64,000 nucleotides of DNA from Saccharibacillus sp. CPCC 101409 (GCF_030518235.1 NZ_JAULSA010000001.1:124001-188000), one strand, 5' to 3'. Numbered from the stretch's first letter, positions 17,557 through 26,028 are shown. Translations and numbers: made by a program. Notes: generated from the letters alone by a model not told the origin.

Positions 17557-17858
17557 GGCAATCCCCTTTTCGATCGATTTGGCGCTGCGCGCCGGGAGAG
17601 GTCGTAGACGAGCCCCTCGTTAATCCGATCATATCACCGCGGGGCGCGGGTCAAGAAGAGCGGCAGGCAACATTTACGGCGCGCAAACAATTTTGACGCC
17701 GCGTTTACGCTTGCGCCGGCAGGATGAAAGTCTGCGCATCGGCGCGAATTCGACATTCCCCGGACAAAAGAATACGATAGAAGACGCAGCCGCGCCCGCC
17801 GGATTGGCAAGCAAAACGGCCGGGCCGGCCAATCGGCAGACGAAGGAGACAGGGCGAC
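17557..17858. other. Intergenic region between divergent genes
   Basis: About 300 bp between the divergent UMF1 and DinB-like genes. It must contain promoters for both, but no convincing -35/-10 pair or repeat stands out. Confidence 0.4.
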
Positions 17859-18365
17859 ATGACGACAAACACACCGGCGGCGCTGGAGAAAACGCTGGAG
17901 ACGAGAAAGCAGCTATGGAAAAGCGTGGAGGGAATGGACGACGAAACGCTGAACCGCCGTTCGCAGCAGGGCGGCTGGACGATCGCGCAGGTGCTGGAGC
18001 ACCTGTATCTGATGGAAGGCGCGATATCTTCGAGCCTGACTCAAGCGCTTCGGGCGGAAGGCGACCATCCGACCGACCGCAAGCCGTTCCACCTGTCGCT
18101 GGACCGCTCGCGCAAGATCGAAGCGCCGGAGTATCTGCGGCCCGCGGAAGAATTCCGCACGCGGCTGGAACTGGAAGCGAAGCTTGAGCGTTCGCGCGAC
18201 GCGCTGGTCCTAGCGGCCGGCAGCGTGGACGAGGAACGGCTGCCGTTCAAATCGTATCCGCACCCCGTGTTCGGCCTGATGGACGCCGCCCAGTGGCTGG
18301 AGTTCGTCGGCGTGCACGAACAGCGTCACATGGACCAGATCGAAGAAATCAAACGCGCGCTGTAA
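17859..18365 (+). CDS. DinB-family protein
   Basis: A 168-residue four-helix-bundle protein of the DinB/YfiT-like superfamily. The three metal-ligand histidines are plausibly H in QVLEHLYLME and the two in GVHEQRHMDQI near the C-terminus. Members are often thiol-dependent metalloenzymes (bacillithiol transferase type) or of unknown function. GGAG lies about nine bases before ATG 17859. No partner gene follows. Confidence 0.85.
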   Translation: MTTNTPAALEKTLETRKQLWKSVEGMDDETLNRRSQQGGWTIAQVLEHLYLMEGAISSSLTQALRAEGDHPTDRKPFHLSLDRSRKIEAPEYLRPAEEFRTRLELEAKLERSRDALVLAAGSVDEERLPFKSYPHPVFGLMDAAQWLEFVGVHEQRHMDQIEEIKRAL

Positions 18366-18458
18366 TCGGGTCAAAGGGGTTTAATTCCTATCAGATAAGT
18401 GGAGGTATTACGGTTTCGGACGGATTTCTCGCGAAGTGATGAAACTCTTTAATTCCGG

Positions 18459-18493
18459 TTGAAAAGGGTTAACGGTCGTAGTAATTTGGGTAT
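18459..18493 (+). promoter_or_regulatory. Candidate overlapping sigma-A and sigma-B-type promoters
   Basis: GGTTAA (18467-18472), 15 bp, GGGTAT (18488-18493) fits the sigma-B/general-stress or sigma-F pattern with one mismatch. TTGAAA (18459-18464), 17 bp, TAATTT (18482-18487) is a weaker sigma-A alternative. Either would give a leader of roughly 50 nt for the methionine-rich gene. Confidence 0.4.
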
Positions 18494-18545
18494 GTAAATA
18501 CCAGCTAACGAAATAAAATTAGAGAATTCCGAGGAGGAAAACACA

Positions 18546-18773
18546 ATGGAAAAGATGGCGATGGAAATGATGATGACGATGTGCATGGACGAAATGATGT
18601 GCAAGATGAACACGATGAAAATGTGCATGGAAAAAATGTCCGGCATGGAAGGCATGAGCATGAAAGACATGAACATGGATATGGACATGATGATGAAGAA
18701 AATGCAAGAGTGCGACGAAATGATGACGTCCTGTATGTCTATGATGCGCAAAGAAATGGAAATGTCGAAATAA
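18546..18773 (+). CDS. Extremely methionine-rich small protein (32 Met, 5 Cys in 75 residues)
   Basis: I do not recognise this gene. It encodes 75 residues, 32 of them Met (43 percent) and 5 Cys (positions 13, 19, 27, 56, 63). The rest are mainly Lys, Glu and Asp, with no Leu, Ile, Val, His, Trp, Phe or Tyr. Met occurs in MxM, MM and CxM pairs throughout. It is real by context: GAGGAGG lies eight bases before the ATG, a promoter-like sequence precedes it and a terminator follows. There is no signal peptide or long hydrophobic run, so it is probably cytosolic. Such clusters of thioether and thiol ligands would suit binding of Cu(I) or Ag(I); a sink for oxidants or a methionine store are alternatives. 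The reverse strand reads as a His-rich frame but has no start signals. Confidence 0.85.
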   Translation: MEKMAMEMMMTMCMDEMMCKMNTMKMCMEKMSGMEGMSMKDMNMDMDMMMKKMQECDEMMTSCMSMMRKEMEMSK

Positions 18774-18802
18774 GGTTTCGTCTTTAAAAGCTTCGCATGA
18801 TA

Positions 18803-18832
18803 GGCATGCAGATTTTTCTGCCTGCCTTTTTT
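18803..18832 (+). terminator. Rho-independent terminator after the Met-rich gene
   Basis: GGCATGCAG (18803-18811) pairs with CTGCCTGCC with one internal mismatch, followed by TTTTTT. It sits between convergent genes and serves the plus strand. Confidence 0.8.
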
Positions 18833-18836
18833 GCGT

Positions 18837-19148
18837 TTAAACGCGGATGTATCGTCCCCGAATCTGCTGCGAAACGTTGATGCGCTCCTGCTTCAGCTCC
18901 CAGATCTGCTCGATCCATCCGCTCTGGTGGGCGGAACGGGATTCCAGACGGACCCTGGCAAACAGGTTCAGCAGGTCGGCGTTGATACGGTCGAAGCGTT
19001 CCCAGAGCTGCGCGAGCGTGCGGTCCTGTTCGGAAGCGGGCGCGGCGGCGGCAAGCCGGAGCATCGAATCGACAAGGCTATTCTGCCATTCGGCATCGTT
19101 GATGGACTTGGCGTAGTTGTACAGATCCAGATAATCGTCTACGGACAT
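18837..19148 (-). CDS. Conserved-looking small helical protein, unknown function
   Basis: 103 residues, predicted mostly alpha-helical and acidic in its first half, with no signal peptide, membrane segment or metal motif. It begins MSVDDYLDLYNYAKSINDAE and ends QQIRGRYIRV. AAGGAG lies about eleven bases upstream of ATG 19148. I do not recognise a family. It is convergent with the methionine-rich gene. Confidence 0.65.
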   Translation of the reverse strand: MSVDDYLDLYNYAKSINDAEWQNSLVDSMLRLAAAAPASEQDRTLAQLWERFDRINADLLNLFARVRLESRSAHQSGWIEQIWELKQERINVSQQIRGRYIRV

Positions 19149-19459
19149 TGCGGGGTCAGCTCCTTTATTTCTATTACCGAGTATTATACTAGGTTTTATC
19201 GAATTTACAACCGTGTTTTTTAATTTTTTTCGTTTGATACAGTTATCGGTTCGATCGGCCCATAATTCGACATCGGTTTTACGAATATCCTAATATAGAT
19301 AAAGAACGCATCACGGATTGGACGATAAAAGGAGAGACTTCGGGGGGGTTATTCGAACAGGACAGGCTTCGCTTCTTCCGTCAGCGGAAGCAAAAAAGCG
19401 CCGCGCCTGGCCACGGCGGGCGCTTTCCTGCTGCTGCCGGGCAGTATCGCTTCGCCGGC
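19149..19459. other. Intergenic region
   Basis: An AT-rich stretch (19180-19320) that presumably holds the promoter of the small helical protein, then the terminator of the aromatic acid exporter gene. No gene seen. Confidence 0.5.
19392..19426 (-). terminator. Rho-independent terminator (minus strand)
   Basis: AAAGCGCC (19395-19402) pairs with GGCGCTTT (19419-19426); read on the minus strand the stem is followed by TTTTTT. It ends the ArAE-type exporter gene. Confidence 0.75.
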
Positions 19460-20410
19460 TTATTCCGCTTCGAGGCGGTCCGGCTTGTTCGCGCCGGCTT
19501 CGGGACTCGGCTCGAACGGATAAGCGATATCCGTCGGCACGACGAGCCCCAGCGTCTGCATCTCGCCGAGAATGCAGGCGACGTGATAGCGGTAGATGAC
19601 CGCCTGGGAATCGGGCGACAGCGCGCTTTCGGCTTTCTGGTTCGAAACCTGGAGCAGGCTGACGCCCAGGCTCGCCACCTGCGCCGGATCGTCGTCGGTC
19701 AGCAGGCGGATCATGCGCATATGCGAGTACGTATTGCGGTAGACGTCGAGTTCCTGCTCGATCCGTTCGACCAGATCGTGTTTTTTATTTTTGCCGAGGT
19801 CGAATTCTTCCCGGTACGTATCGTAGGCTTTCTGGAGCGTGGCCAGGTCTTTCTTGAGCGGGCTGATATGAAGGCTCCCGCCGAGGCGGAGCAGCTCGTG
19901 CGAGAGCTCCGTCAGGTGATGGCGCACCGCCAGCCGCGAACGCTCCAGATTCCGGTCGTGCTTGGGCGGAACGACGAAGTAATTCACCAGCACGGCGACG
20001 CCGATGCCGAGCAGCGTGTCGAGCACGCGGTGCAGCGCATAGGTGAACGCGCCTTCGCCAGGATGCAGATTGAGCATGATCGCAAGGAACACGATGCCGG
20101 CGATCGAGACCGACTTGTTCCATTTGAGCAGATTGCATACATAGATCACGCAGACGATGCCGATCGCCGACAGCAGCGCGTTGTGCGGGGCGACGAAAGC
20201 GAACAATCCGCCGAAAGCCGCGCCGACCAGCGTGCCCATCGTCCGGTTTTTCCCGGCGACGTACGAGCTTGTGATCGAACTTTCCATCGCGATGATCGTG
20301 GCGATCGCCGCGTAGAACGGATATTCCAGATCGAGCGCATAGGAGATCAGCACACAGATAAATACCGCCAGCGCCGTCTTGATATTACGCATCCCGATTG
20401 CAAACCTCAT
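19460..20410 (-). CDS. Aromatic acid exporter family (ArAE/FUSC-like) membrane protein
   Basis: A 316-residue protein. The N-terminal half holds about five or six transmembrane helices, including YPFYAAIATIIAMESSITSS and GTLVGAAFGGLFAFVAP, matching the ArAE_1/DUF939 family (B. subtilis YqjA-like). The C-terminal half (from about residue 150) is a soluble, charged helical domain. Family members are thought to export aromatic or organic acids; the substrate here is unknown. ATG 20410 lies twelve bases after GGGAGG, a long spacing. Monocistronic. Confidence 0.87.
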   Translation of the reverse strand: MRFAIGMRNIKTALAVFICVLISYALDLEYPFYAAIATIIAMESSITSSYVAGKNRTMGTLVGAAFGGLFAFVAPHNALLSAIGIVCVIYVCNLLKWNKSVSIAGIVFLAIMLNLHPGEGAFTYALHRVLDTLLGIGVAVLVNYFVVPPKHDRNLERSRLAVRHHLTELSHELLRLGGSLHISPLKKDLATLQKAYDTYREEFDLGKNKKHDLVERIEQELDVYRNTYSHMRMIRLLTDDDPAQVASLGVSLLQVSNQKAESALSPDSQAVIYRYHVACILGEMQTLGLVVPTDIAYPFEPSPEAGANKPDRLEAE

Positions 20411-20610
20411 GATGATGCCACGCCTCCCGAATCACGATTTCAAATTTGAATAACGTATTTTAGAAATATCTCTATGTGAAATATTATACGTACTTGCGGC
20501 GCGCAGGGCAATTGACGAATACGTGGCGAAAAAAGTCGGCGGCTTGCGAAAACCGGCGTCGACAGGTAAGTTGGGAAAGAGAAATCCAGCGCCGAAAGGA
20601 GTTTATACCA

Positions 20611-21270
20611 ATGATTGAAGCTTTTATTTTCGATATGGACGGGGTTATTATCGACAGCGAGCCGCTGCACTTCGATGTGGACCGGCATACGATGGATTAT
20701 TTCGGACATCCGATCACGCAGGAGAAGCTGGAGGAGTACGTGGGCATGACCAATCCCGAGCTGTGGGCGTCGATTCGCGAGGAATACGGCATGGCGCAGA
20801 CGGTGGAAGAGATTATCGAGTACCAGCTGACGTATAAAATGGAGGTGCTGCGCGCGTTCGAGACGGAACCGATCGACGGCATCCGGGAGCTGATTGCGGA
20901 GTTGAAAAAAGGCGGGATTCCGCGCGCGATCGCATCGTCGTCCCCGCCGGTGTTTATCGAAGCCGTGCTGGAGAAATTCGGTCTGCGGGAAGAATTCGCG
21001 CAGGTCGTCAGCAGCGAGCAGGTTCCCAAAGGCAAACCGGCGCCGGACGTCTATCTGCGCGCGGCGGAACTGCTCGGCGCCGATCCGGCGAACTGCGTGG
21101 TGCTCGAAGACGCCAGACACGGCATCGCGGCCGCCAAAGCGGCGGGCATGCACTGTATCGGCTTCGTGAATCCGAATTCCGGCAACCAGGATCTGTCGCG
21201 GGCGGACCTGATCGTCGCGTCCGTTCGCGATATCAAGCTGGACGATCTGGCGAAGGTGGAGGAGAAGTAA
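20611..21270 (+). CDS. HAD-superfamily phosphatase/phosphomutase (YhcW/PgmB-like)
   Basis: A 219-residue HAD hydrolase, subfamily IA. Motif I is FIFDMDGVIIDSE with nucleophile D8 and acid/base D10; a helical cap follows; motif II is the Ser in IASSSPPVF, motif III the Lys in PKGKPAPDVYL, motif IV VVLEDARHGI. The cap and DSEPLH resemble beta-phosphoglucomutase-type and YhcW-like phosphatases. ATG 20611 has AAAGGAG nine bases upstream; the longer in-frame upstream region has no site. Substrate unknown. Confidence 0.9.
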   Translation: MIEAFIFDMDGVIIDSEPLHFDVDRHTMDYFGHPITQEKLEEYVGMTNPELWASIREEYGMAQTVEEIIEYQLTYKMEVLRAFETEPIDGIRELIAELKKGGIPRAIASSSPPVFIEAVLEKFGLREEFAQVVSSEQVPKGKPAPDVYLRAAELLGADPANCVVLEDARHGIAAAKAAGMHCIGFVNPNSGNQDLSRADLIVASVRDIKLDDLAKVEEK

Positions 21271-21326
21271 GGGCGGATTCAAGCATCGGGCCGGATAACC
21301 GGATGGATTTGGGAAAAGCGCAACAC

Positions 21327-21368
21327 AAAAAGCCGCGAAGGCGCGTTATACGCCGGCGCGGCTTTTTT
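21327..21368. terminator. Terminator between convergent genes
   Basis: AAAAAGCCGCG (21327-21337) pairs with CGCGGCTTTTT (21357-21367), and T- and A-runs allow function on both strands. It separates the HAD gene from the low-GC pair. Confidence 0.82.
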
Positions 21369-21421
21369 AGCAATATTTAAGAGCGATTTTATTGGAATCT
21401 TGAAAGCTGATTGGGTACAGG

Positions 21422-21799
21422 TTAACTTTTCTTTTTCATTTCCAAATAGGGGCCTCTAGTATCATGATAGATGTGAAGATGTCTGCCGATACCTTGTTTG
21501 CTTTGATCGTAAGATCGAATATCGTTTTTCTTTAGTTTGAGTAGCACTTTAGGTTTGTGACTAGCCTGTGATGCGTTAAGGGTAAGTATTTCAATCCCTA
21601 AACGTCCCGTAATTTCTCCGCTTCGAATCTTATTTTGGAATCGTTTAAATCTCCGTTTTTCTCGGTAGCGTTTTTTGATCAATTCGGCGCGTTCCAGCAG
21701 TTCTTGTTCGCGTTCTGGTGTTTGTGGATGCAACCAATTCGCCATTTGTGGAAGTTCGTGGATGACGATCGGAGACTGATCCGGCTTAGGATGACTCAT
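21422..21799 (-). CDS. Hypothetical basic protein in a low-GC islet
   Basis: 125 residues, strongly basic in the middle (ERAELIKKRYREKRRFKRFQNK), with no membrane segment. I choose the ATG at 21799 because GGAGG lies eight bases upstream; a TTG at 21832 would add 11 residues. It follows the 184-residue gene by about 35 bp on the same strand, so the two are probably cotranscribed. Codon use is AT-rich, unlike neighbours, which suggests acquisition by transfer. No family recognised. Confidence 0.6.
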   Translation of the reverse strand: MSHPKPDQSPIVIHELPQMANWLHPQTPEREQELLERAELIKKRYREKRRFKRFQNKIRSGEITGRLGIEILTLNASQASHKPKVLLKLKKNDIRSYDQSKQGIGRHLHIYHDTRGPYLEMKKKS

Positions 21800-21834
21800 T
21801 TTACTCGCCTCCATGCTTCGAAATGATTTCAAAG

Positions 21835-22389
21835 TTAAGCAGCTTTAAGAACAATACCATAATTATTTTCGCTGTAGTCTACAAATATATCCGCACGTTT
21901 TTTATGAAGTGTCCAACTGGATAGGGTTCTATGTTTAATAATCGGTGATACTCCTCCAACTTCTACATGCTCCCACCAATCGGGTCGCTGCTCCCAACTT
22001 AGCCCGCGATAAACGATCAACGAATCGACATTCTTTTCACACAGAAGTTTTTGGGTAACGTCATATATAACTTTTACAGCAGCTATTTCGTTTTGATTGA
22101 GTTCTGAAATTTCTTGAATCTTGGCATCATAATGATAATAGGGTATATCCAGCATCTTAGAGACTGCTTTTTCCATAGCCATAGATTTGGGCGAATTGGC
22201 ATCTATAATCCATTTGGCGCGTAAATCGACCGTCGCATCGACAACTTTTTCAGCTATGTCTTCACTTATCTTTTCAGTCAGAAAAAGTTCAAAATCTGCG
22301 CCATATTGATTATCGGTCAGATACAGCATTCCTTCGATTCCTTCGATTATCTTTCCTGGCAATAGTAAAACTTCCAACTTAAACAGCAT
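21835..22389 (-). CDS. Hypothetical protein, possibly ADP-ribosyltransferase-like, low-GC islet
   Basis: 184 residues. The C-terminal third contains SLIVYRGLSW and, about 30 residues later, HRTLSSWTLHKKRADIF and GIVLKA. This order resembles the Arg and Ser-Thr-Ser strands of ART-fold enzymes. The chain stops before the Glu-x-Glu motif such enzymes need, so either the resemblance is superficial or the domain is truncated. The N-terminal half has no recognised domain. Low GC sets it apart from both sides. It may form a two-gene unit with the basic protein downstream. Confidence 0.6.
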   Translation of the reverse strand: MLFKLEVLLLPGKIIEGIEGMLYLTDNQYGADFELFLTEKISEDIAEKVVDATVDLRAKWIIDANSPKSMAMEKAVSKMLDIPYYHYDAKIQEISELNQNEIAAVKVIYDVTQKLLCEKNVDSLIVYRGLSWEQRPDWWEHVEVGGVSPIIKHRTLSSWTLHKKRADIFVDYSENNYGIVLKAA

Positions 22390-22446
22390 TTTACCTGTAC
22401 AGAGTGCGTTCGTTCAGACTTGTTCCCTTTATAAGCATTGCTGCGA

Positions 22447-23265
22447 TCAAGGCCGTTTAACCGCGATCTCCCCCATCCGCTCCGTGCCGTAAGCACCGGG
22501 GTTCAGCGTATTGTTTTTCGGTCCGTACGAGATGCGCAGGGAAGTTCCGTCCTCCAGGTGAATGCGCAGAAAAATCCGGTATTCCGGCGGGTTGTTTTTA
22601 TAAATCTCGTCGGAGCCGACGTATTTCAACGGCAGCATGTCGGAGATAAACGCTTCGGTATCTTCCGGACTGAAATCCCACATAGGACTGCCGTCGTTAC
22701 CGCTCTCTCGGCTGAGCTTGAGCACTTTGCCTTCGATATCGTACAGATCGCCGATCGTTTCCGCGCGCGGATTGTCGTGAACCTGGTAGATTCGGCCGTC
22801 GGCGAGTACCCGAAAGTCCGGATCGTAGCCCTTGAGCGCATAAACTTTCGTTCCGACCGGCAGGTAAGCGGCGTCGCCGTTCTGCGTCACATGGTCGGTG
22901 CAGGCGCTCTCGGACAGATTGTATTCGGTCTTTCCGATCGGCTCGCCGATCCATTCTTCCGGCACTTCCGTGTCGGGATTGTCCAGGCTGGTGTACGTCA
23001 TATCGTTCAGCATCAGCACGTCGATCCATTCGAGAATAGCCATGCACGGCTCGCCGGATTCTTTTCTCGGACCGGAAGGCGTTTCGCCGCCCGCTTCTGC
23101 GTCGGCAGGTTCCGGCTTTGCTTGCTGCACGGTAGCGGAATTAGGCCGGACGCTTTGCTCGCTGCGTTCCGCGGAAGAACCGCATCCTGTCAGCAGCAGC
23201 ACGCCGAGCAGGGGAAGCAGCAGAATCCGGCTCCAGCCCTTGGATGCTCGATCCATTTTGTGCAC
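22447..23265 (-). CDS. Hypothetical lipoprotein
   Basis: 272 residues. The N-terminus (SRILLLPLLGVLLLTGC) is a lipoprotein signal with lipobox LTGC, then a Ser/Gln/Glu-rich linker and a globular domain from about residue 75. The best start is GTG 23265, six bases after AAAGGGGTG; the ATG three codons on is also possible, and the longer upstream in-frame ATG is unlikely. No enzymatic motif seen. It is divergent from the P450 gene and normal in GC. Confidence 0.75.
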   Translation of the reverse strand: MHKMDRASKGWSRILLLPLLGVLLLTGCGSSAERSEQSVRPNSATVQQAKPEPADAEAGGETPSGPRKESGEPCMAILEWIDVLMLNDMTYTSLDNPDTEVPEEWIGEPIGKTEYNLSESACTDHVTQNGDAAYLPVGTKVYALKGYDPDFRVLADGRIYQVHDNPRAETIGDLYDIEGKVLKLSRESGNDGSPMWDFSPEDTEAFISDMLPLKYVGSDEIYKNNPPEYRIFLRIHLEDGTSLRISYGPKNNTLNPGAYGTERMGEIAVKRP

Positions 23266-23426
23266 GTTTATCACCCCTTTCTTATAAAACGAATGTATTG
23301 CGCGAAAAGTTACATCGGACGGTATCGGGAAACGGGAATCCGAGTATTTCGGTTCGTCTTCCGCGCGGAAGAGGTAATACATAAAGACGGAATCGACTTA
23401 TCCCAAACGGAAGAGGTGCACGCTGG

Positions 23427-24692
23427 ATGACGCAAAACGGACAAACGCCGCAGGAGCACACGCTGGACAACAGTCTGGCCCTGCTCAAAGACGGCTACGA
23501 TTTTATTTTGAAACGGCGCAGGGAAATGGATACGGAGATCTTCCGCACGCGGCTGCTCGGGCAGCCCGCGCTCTGCATGGGCGGCAAAGACGCGGCGGAA
23601 TTGTTCTACGATACGACGAAATTCAAGCGGTCCGGCGCGATTCCGAAACGGATTCAGAAATCGCTGTTCGGCGTGGACGCGATCCAGACGCTGGACGGCG
23701 AGGCGCACCGGCACCGCAAGCGGTTGTTTATGTCGCTGATGTCGCGCGAGCGGCTGGACGTCTTTATGGAGCTGCTGCGCGAAGAATGGGAAGCGGCGGC
23801 GGCCAAATGGGAAAGACTCGAAGAAATCGAACTGTTCGGCGAGTCGCAGGAGCTGCTGTATCGCGCGGCCTGCCGCTGGTCGGGCGTTCCCGTCGACGAA
23901 GAAACGGCGCGCAGGCGGGCGGACGATATGGGCGACATGGTCGAAGCGTTCGGCGCGGTCGGTCCCCGGCATGCGGCGGGACGCAGCGCGCGGCGGCGGA
24001 CGGAGGACTGGCTGGAAGGTTTTATTCTCGATCTGCGCGCCGGAGAGTTCAAAGTCCCGGAAGGCACGGCTGCTTACGCGATGGCATTCCACCGGGATTT
24101 GCAGGATCGCGAGCTGGATTCGCGCATGGCGGCGATCGAGCTGATTAACATCGTCCGTCCGATCGTGGCGATCGGGCGCTATGTGGTCTTCAATGCCATG
24201 GCGCTGCACGATCATCCCGAATACCGGGAGAAGCTGGCCGCGGACGAAGGCAAATACCGCCAGTGGTTCGTGCAGGAAACGCGCCGTTATTATCCGTTTA
24301 CGCCTTTTCTCGGCGCTTCGGTCATCCACGACTTCATCTGGAAAGGACACGAATTCGAGGAAGGCACGATGGTGCTGCTCGATATTTACGGCACGACGCA
24401 CGATCCGGCGCTGTGGGACGAACCGGACAAGTTCAAGCCCGAACGGTTCGAGCACTGGGGCGGCAGCCCGTTCGACCTGATCCCGCAGGGCGGCGGCGAC
24501 CCGAATTTCGGACACCGCTGCGCGGGCGAATGGCTGACGATCGACGCGATGCGGGTCGGGCTGGAATTTCTGGCGGGGCGTCTCGACTACGACGTGCCGG
24601 AGCAGGATCTGGACCTGAGTTTGTCGCGGATGCCGGCGCTGCCGGACAGCCGGTTTGTGATGAGGAATGTGCGGCGCAAGTATCAAATTTGA
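23427..24692 (+). CDS. Cytochrome P450, CYP152-type fatty acid peroxygenase
   Basis: 421 residues. The haem-ligand loop GHRCAGEW places the thiolate at Cys365. R244 in NIVRPIVAIGRY replaces the usual acid-alcohol pair and matches the substrate-carboxylate-binding Arg of CYP152 enzymes (B. subtilis YbdT/P450 BS-beta). ETRRYYPFTPF holds the ExxR motif. Such enzymes use H2O2 to hydroxylate fatty acids at the alpha or beta position without a redox partner. None is encoded nearby, which agrees. GAGGTG lies upstream of ATG 23427. Cytosolic, monocistronic. Confidence 0.93.
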   Translation: MTQNGQTPQEHTLDNSLALLKDGYDFILKRRREMDTEIFRTRLLGQPALCMGGKDAAELFYDTTKFKRSGAIPKRIQKSLFGVDAIQTLDGEAHRHRKRLFMSLMSRERLDVFMELLREEWEAAAAKWERLEEIELFGESQELLYRAACRWSGVPVDEETARRRADDMGDMVEAFGAVGPRHAAGRSARRRTEDWLEGFILDLRAGEFKVPEGTAAYAMAFHRDLQDRELDSRMAAIELINIVRPIVAIGRYVVFNAMALHDHPEYREKLAADEGKYRQWFVQETRRYYPFTPFLGASVIHDFIWKGHEFEEGTMVLLDIYGTTHDPALWDEPDKFKPERFEHWGGSPFDLIPQGGGDPNFGHRCAGEWLTIDAMRVGLEFLAGRLDYDVPEQDLDLSLSRMPALPDSRFVMRNVRRKYQI

Positions 24693-24792
24693 TTGTTGAT
24701 TTTCGTGATCAGAATCCGCAAAAGACACATTCATGCATATTGAATTGTGGTACTATAAAGGGGAATATTTCTTTTTGTGGAAAGGGAAAATC

Positions 24793-25791
24793 ATGTCTGA
24801 TATTAAACCGAAAGTTTTTATCGGCTCTTCTGCCGAGGTAGTAAAAGATGGTTATGTAGGGGCTGTTGCAAGAGCGCTAACTTATCATGCCGAGGTAACC
24901 CCCTGGACCTCTGGTGTATTCCAAGTGAACAATGCGACAATGGACGATTTGGAGAAGCAAGTTGAAGCAAACGACTTTGCTGTTTTTGTGCTCGCGGCAG
25001 ACGATGTTGTGAATTTGCGCGGTGATATGTTTTTAACGCCGCGCGATAATACAACGTTTGAATTGGGATTATTTTGGGGGAAGCTGAAGCGGGAAAGAGT
25101 TTTCTTTATTATGCCTGCAGCAGTTAGCGAAGTATTTCAAGAAACAAAGCTCACAAGGCTTCGAATTCCTTCTGACCTTCATGGATTAACTCCGCTCTAC
25201 TACGATGCAAATACAGAAAATAAAGATGCTGCCGTATTCGGTGCTTGTGATGCAATAGCAGCAAAAATCAATGATCTTCAAAAATTTGTGAGTTCTGATC
25301 ATTATCCCTTGATTAACTTCTTGACGCAGTTCAGCAAGGAGCTGCTTCTTGATCCAAAAGGGCGCTACAACCATCTTTACGAGGCATTGCGCACAGCTTA
25401 CTATACAACTGTAATACCTGAAGCTTCTGTTTCAGGTGCTGCAGTTTGGCTGGTTAGGGAAGAAGAGGGAATTGAACAAGTAGCGGGAAATGTAGGACGT
25501 GGAAGGTTTTATAAATTCAAAGATTACATCTCAAAAAATAAAGATATAAAACAGGCGCCGAGCGTAATGAACGTTCATTTATCAGGGACCGAACAAGCGA
25601 TTAAATATGACGAGACCGGCGTTGCGAATGTATATTTGCTATGCTATCCTGTGAGTAAGAATATCGTTGTAACCATTCATATTACAGTGAATGGGAGAAG
25701 GGCGGCAACTGGTGTAATCGAACGACTTATGGACGTCAACGAGGAATTAATGAATTCGATCAATTATGTATTTGGAGGTGAAGGGATATGA
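24793..25791 (+). CDS. TIR-like nucleotide-binding domain protein (CAP12/PF10137-type) with GAF-like C-terminus
   Basis: 332 residues in a low-GC islet. The N-terminal 130 residues match the TIR-like family found in CBASS effectors: KVFIGSSAE (strand A and first loop), VTPWTSGVF, an FAVFVLAADD strand, then TPRDNTTFELGLFWGKL with E90 at the NADase catalytic position, and RVFFIMP. The C-terminal half (about 165-330) looks like a GAF-type sensor (SGAAVWLVREE to VTIHITVNG). No cyclase or other defence gene is beside it. The start has AAAGGG upstream. It overlaps the next gene by 4 bp. A role in phage-triggered NAD depletion is a reasonable hypothesis, not shown here. Confidence 0.78.
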   Translation: MSDIKPKVFIGSSAEVVKDGYVGAVARALTYHAEVTPWTSGVFQVNNATMDDLEKQVEANDFAVFVLAADDVVNLRGDMFLTPRDNTTFELGLFWGKLKRERVFFIMPAAVSEVFQETKLTRLRIPSDLHGLTPLYYDANTENKDAAVFGACDAIAAKINDLQKFVSSDHYPLINFLTQFSKELLLDPKGRYNHLYEALRTAYYTTVIPEASVSGAAVWLVREEEGIEQVAGNVGRGRFYKFKDYISKNKDIKQAPSVMNVHLSGTEQAIKYDETGVANVYLLCYPVSKNIVVTIHITVNGRRAATGVIERLMDVNEELMNSINYVFGGEGI

Positions 25792-25973
25792 ACAGAAGAA
25801 ATACTTCGCAAAGAGTTATAAAATTGCCTGTTCAAGGAACTTACCCGCGAAAAATTAATGCGGTAACGCGCGAAAAAGTCTCAGCTCCTACCTTGGGTAG
25901 CGGAAACGATAGTATAGGTACAGTAATTATTAAAAGAAAAGCTCAGTATAAGCGTCCGGCTTTTCTCAAATAA
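25788..25973 (+). CDS. Small basic protein overlapping the TIR-like gene
   Basis: 61 residues, rich in Lys, Arg and Thr, with no membrane segment and no family I recognise. The ATG overlaps the preceding TGA (ATGA) and GGAGGTGAAGGGAT directly precedes it, so translation is well supported and probably coupled. A strong terminator ends the pair. It may be a regulator or partner of the TIR-like protein, or a structural remnant. Confidence 0.7.
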   Translation: MNRRNTSQRVIKLPVQGTYPRKINAVTREKVSAPTLGSGNDSIGTVIIKRKAQYKRPAFLK

Positions 25974-25982
25974 AACAACTAT

Positions 25983-26028
25983 AAAAAGGACACTCCAGCC
26001 TGTTTTCTGGCCGGAATGTCCTTTTTTG
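25983..26028. terminator. Bidirectional terminator
   Basis: AAAAAGGACA (25983-25992) pairs with TGTCCTTTTT, with an inner CCAG/CTGG stem. T-runs on both strands serve the TIR-like pair and the convergent aminotransferase gene. Confidence 0.88.

Noticed and set aside
18519-18707. Histidine-rich antisense frame (many HH and HxH) opposite the methionine-rich gene
   Set aside because: CAT codons are the complement of ATG codons. The minus strand has no ribosome binding site or terminator here, whereas the plus strand has both.
24730-24759. TTCATG-N18-TATAAA as promoter of the TIR-like gene
   Set aside because: Weak -35 and long spacer in an AT-rich region; too little to call.
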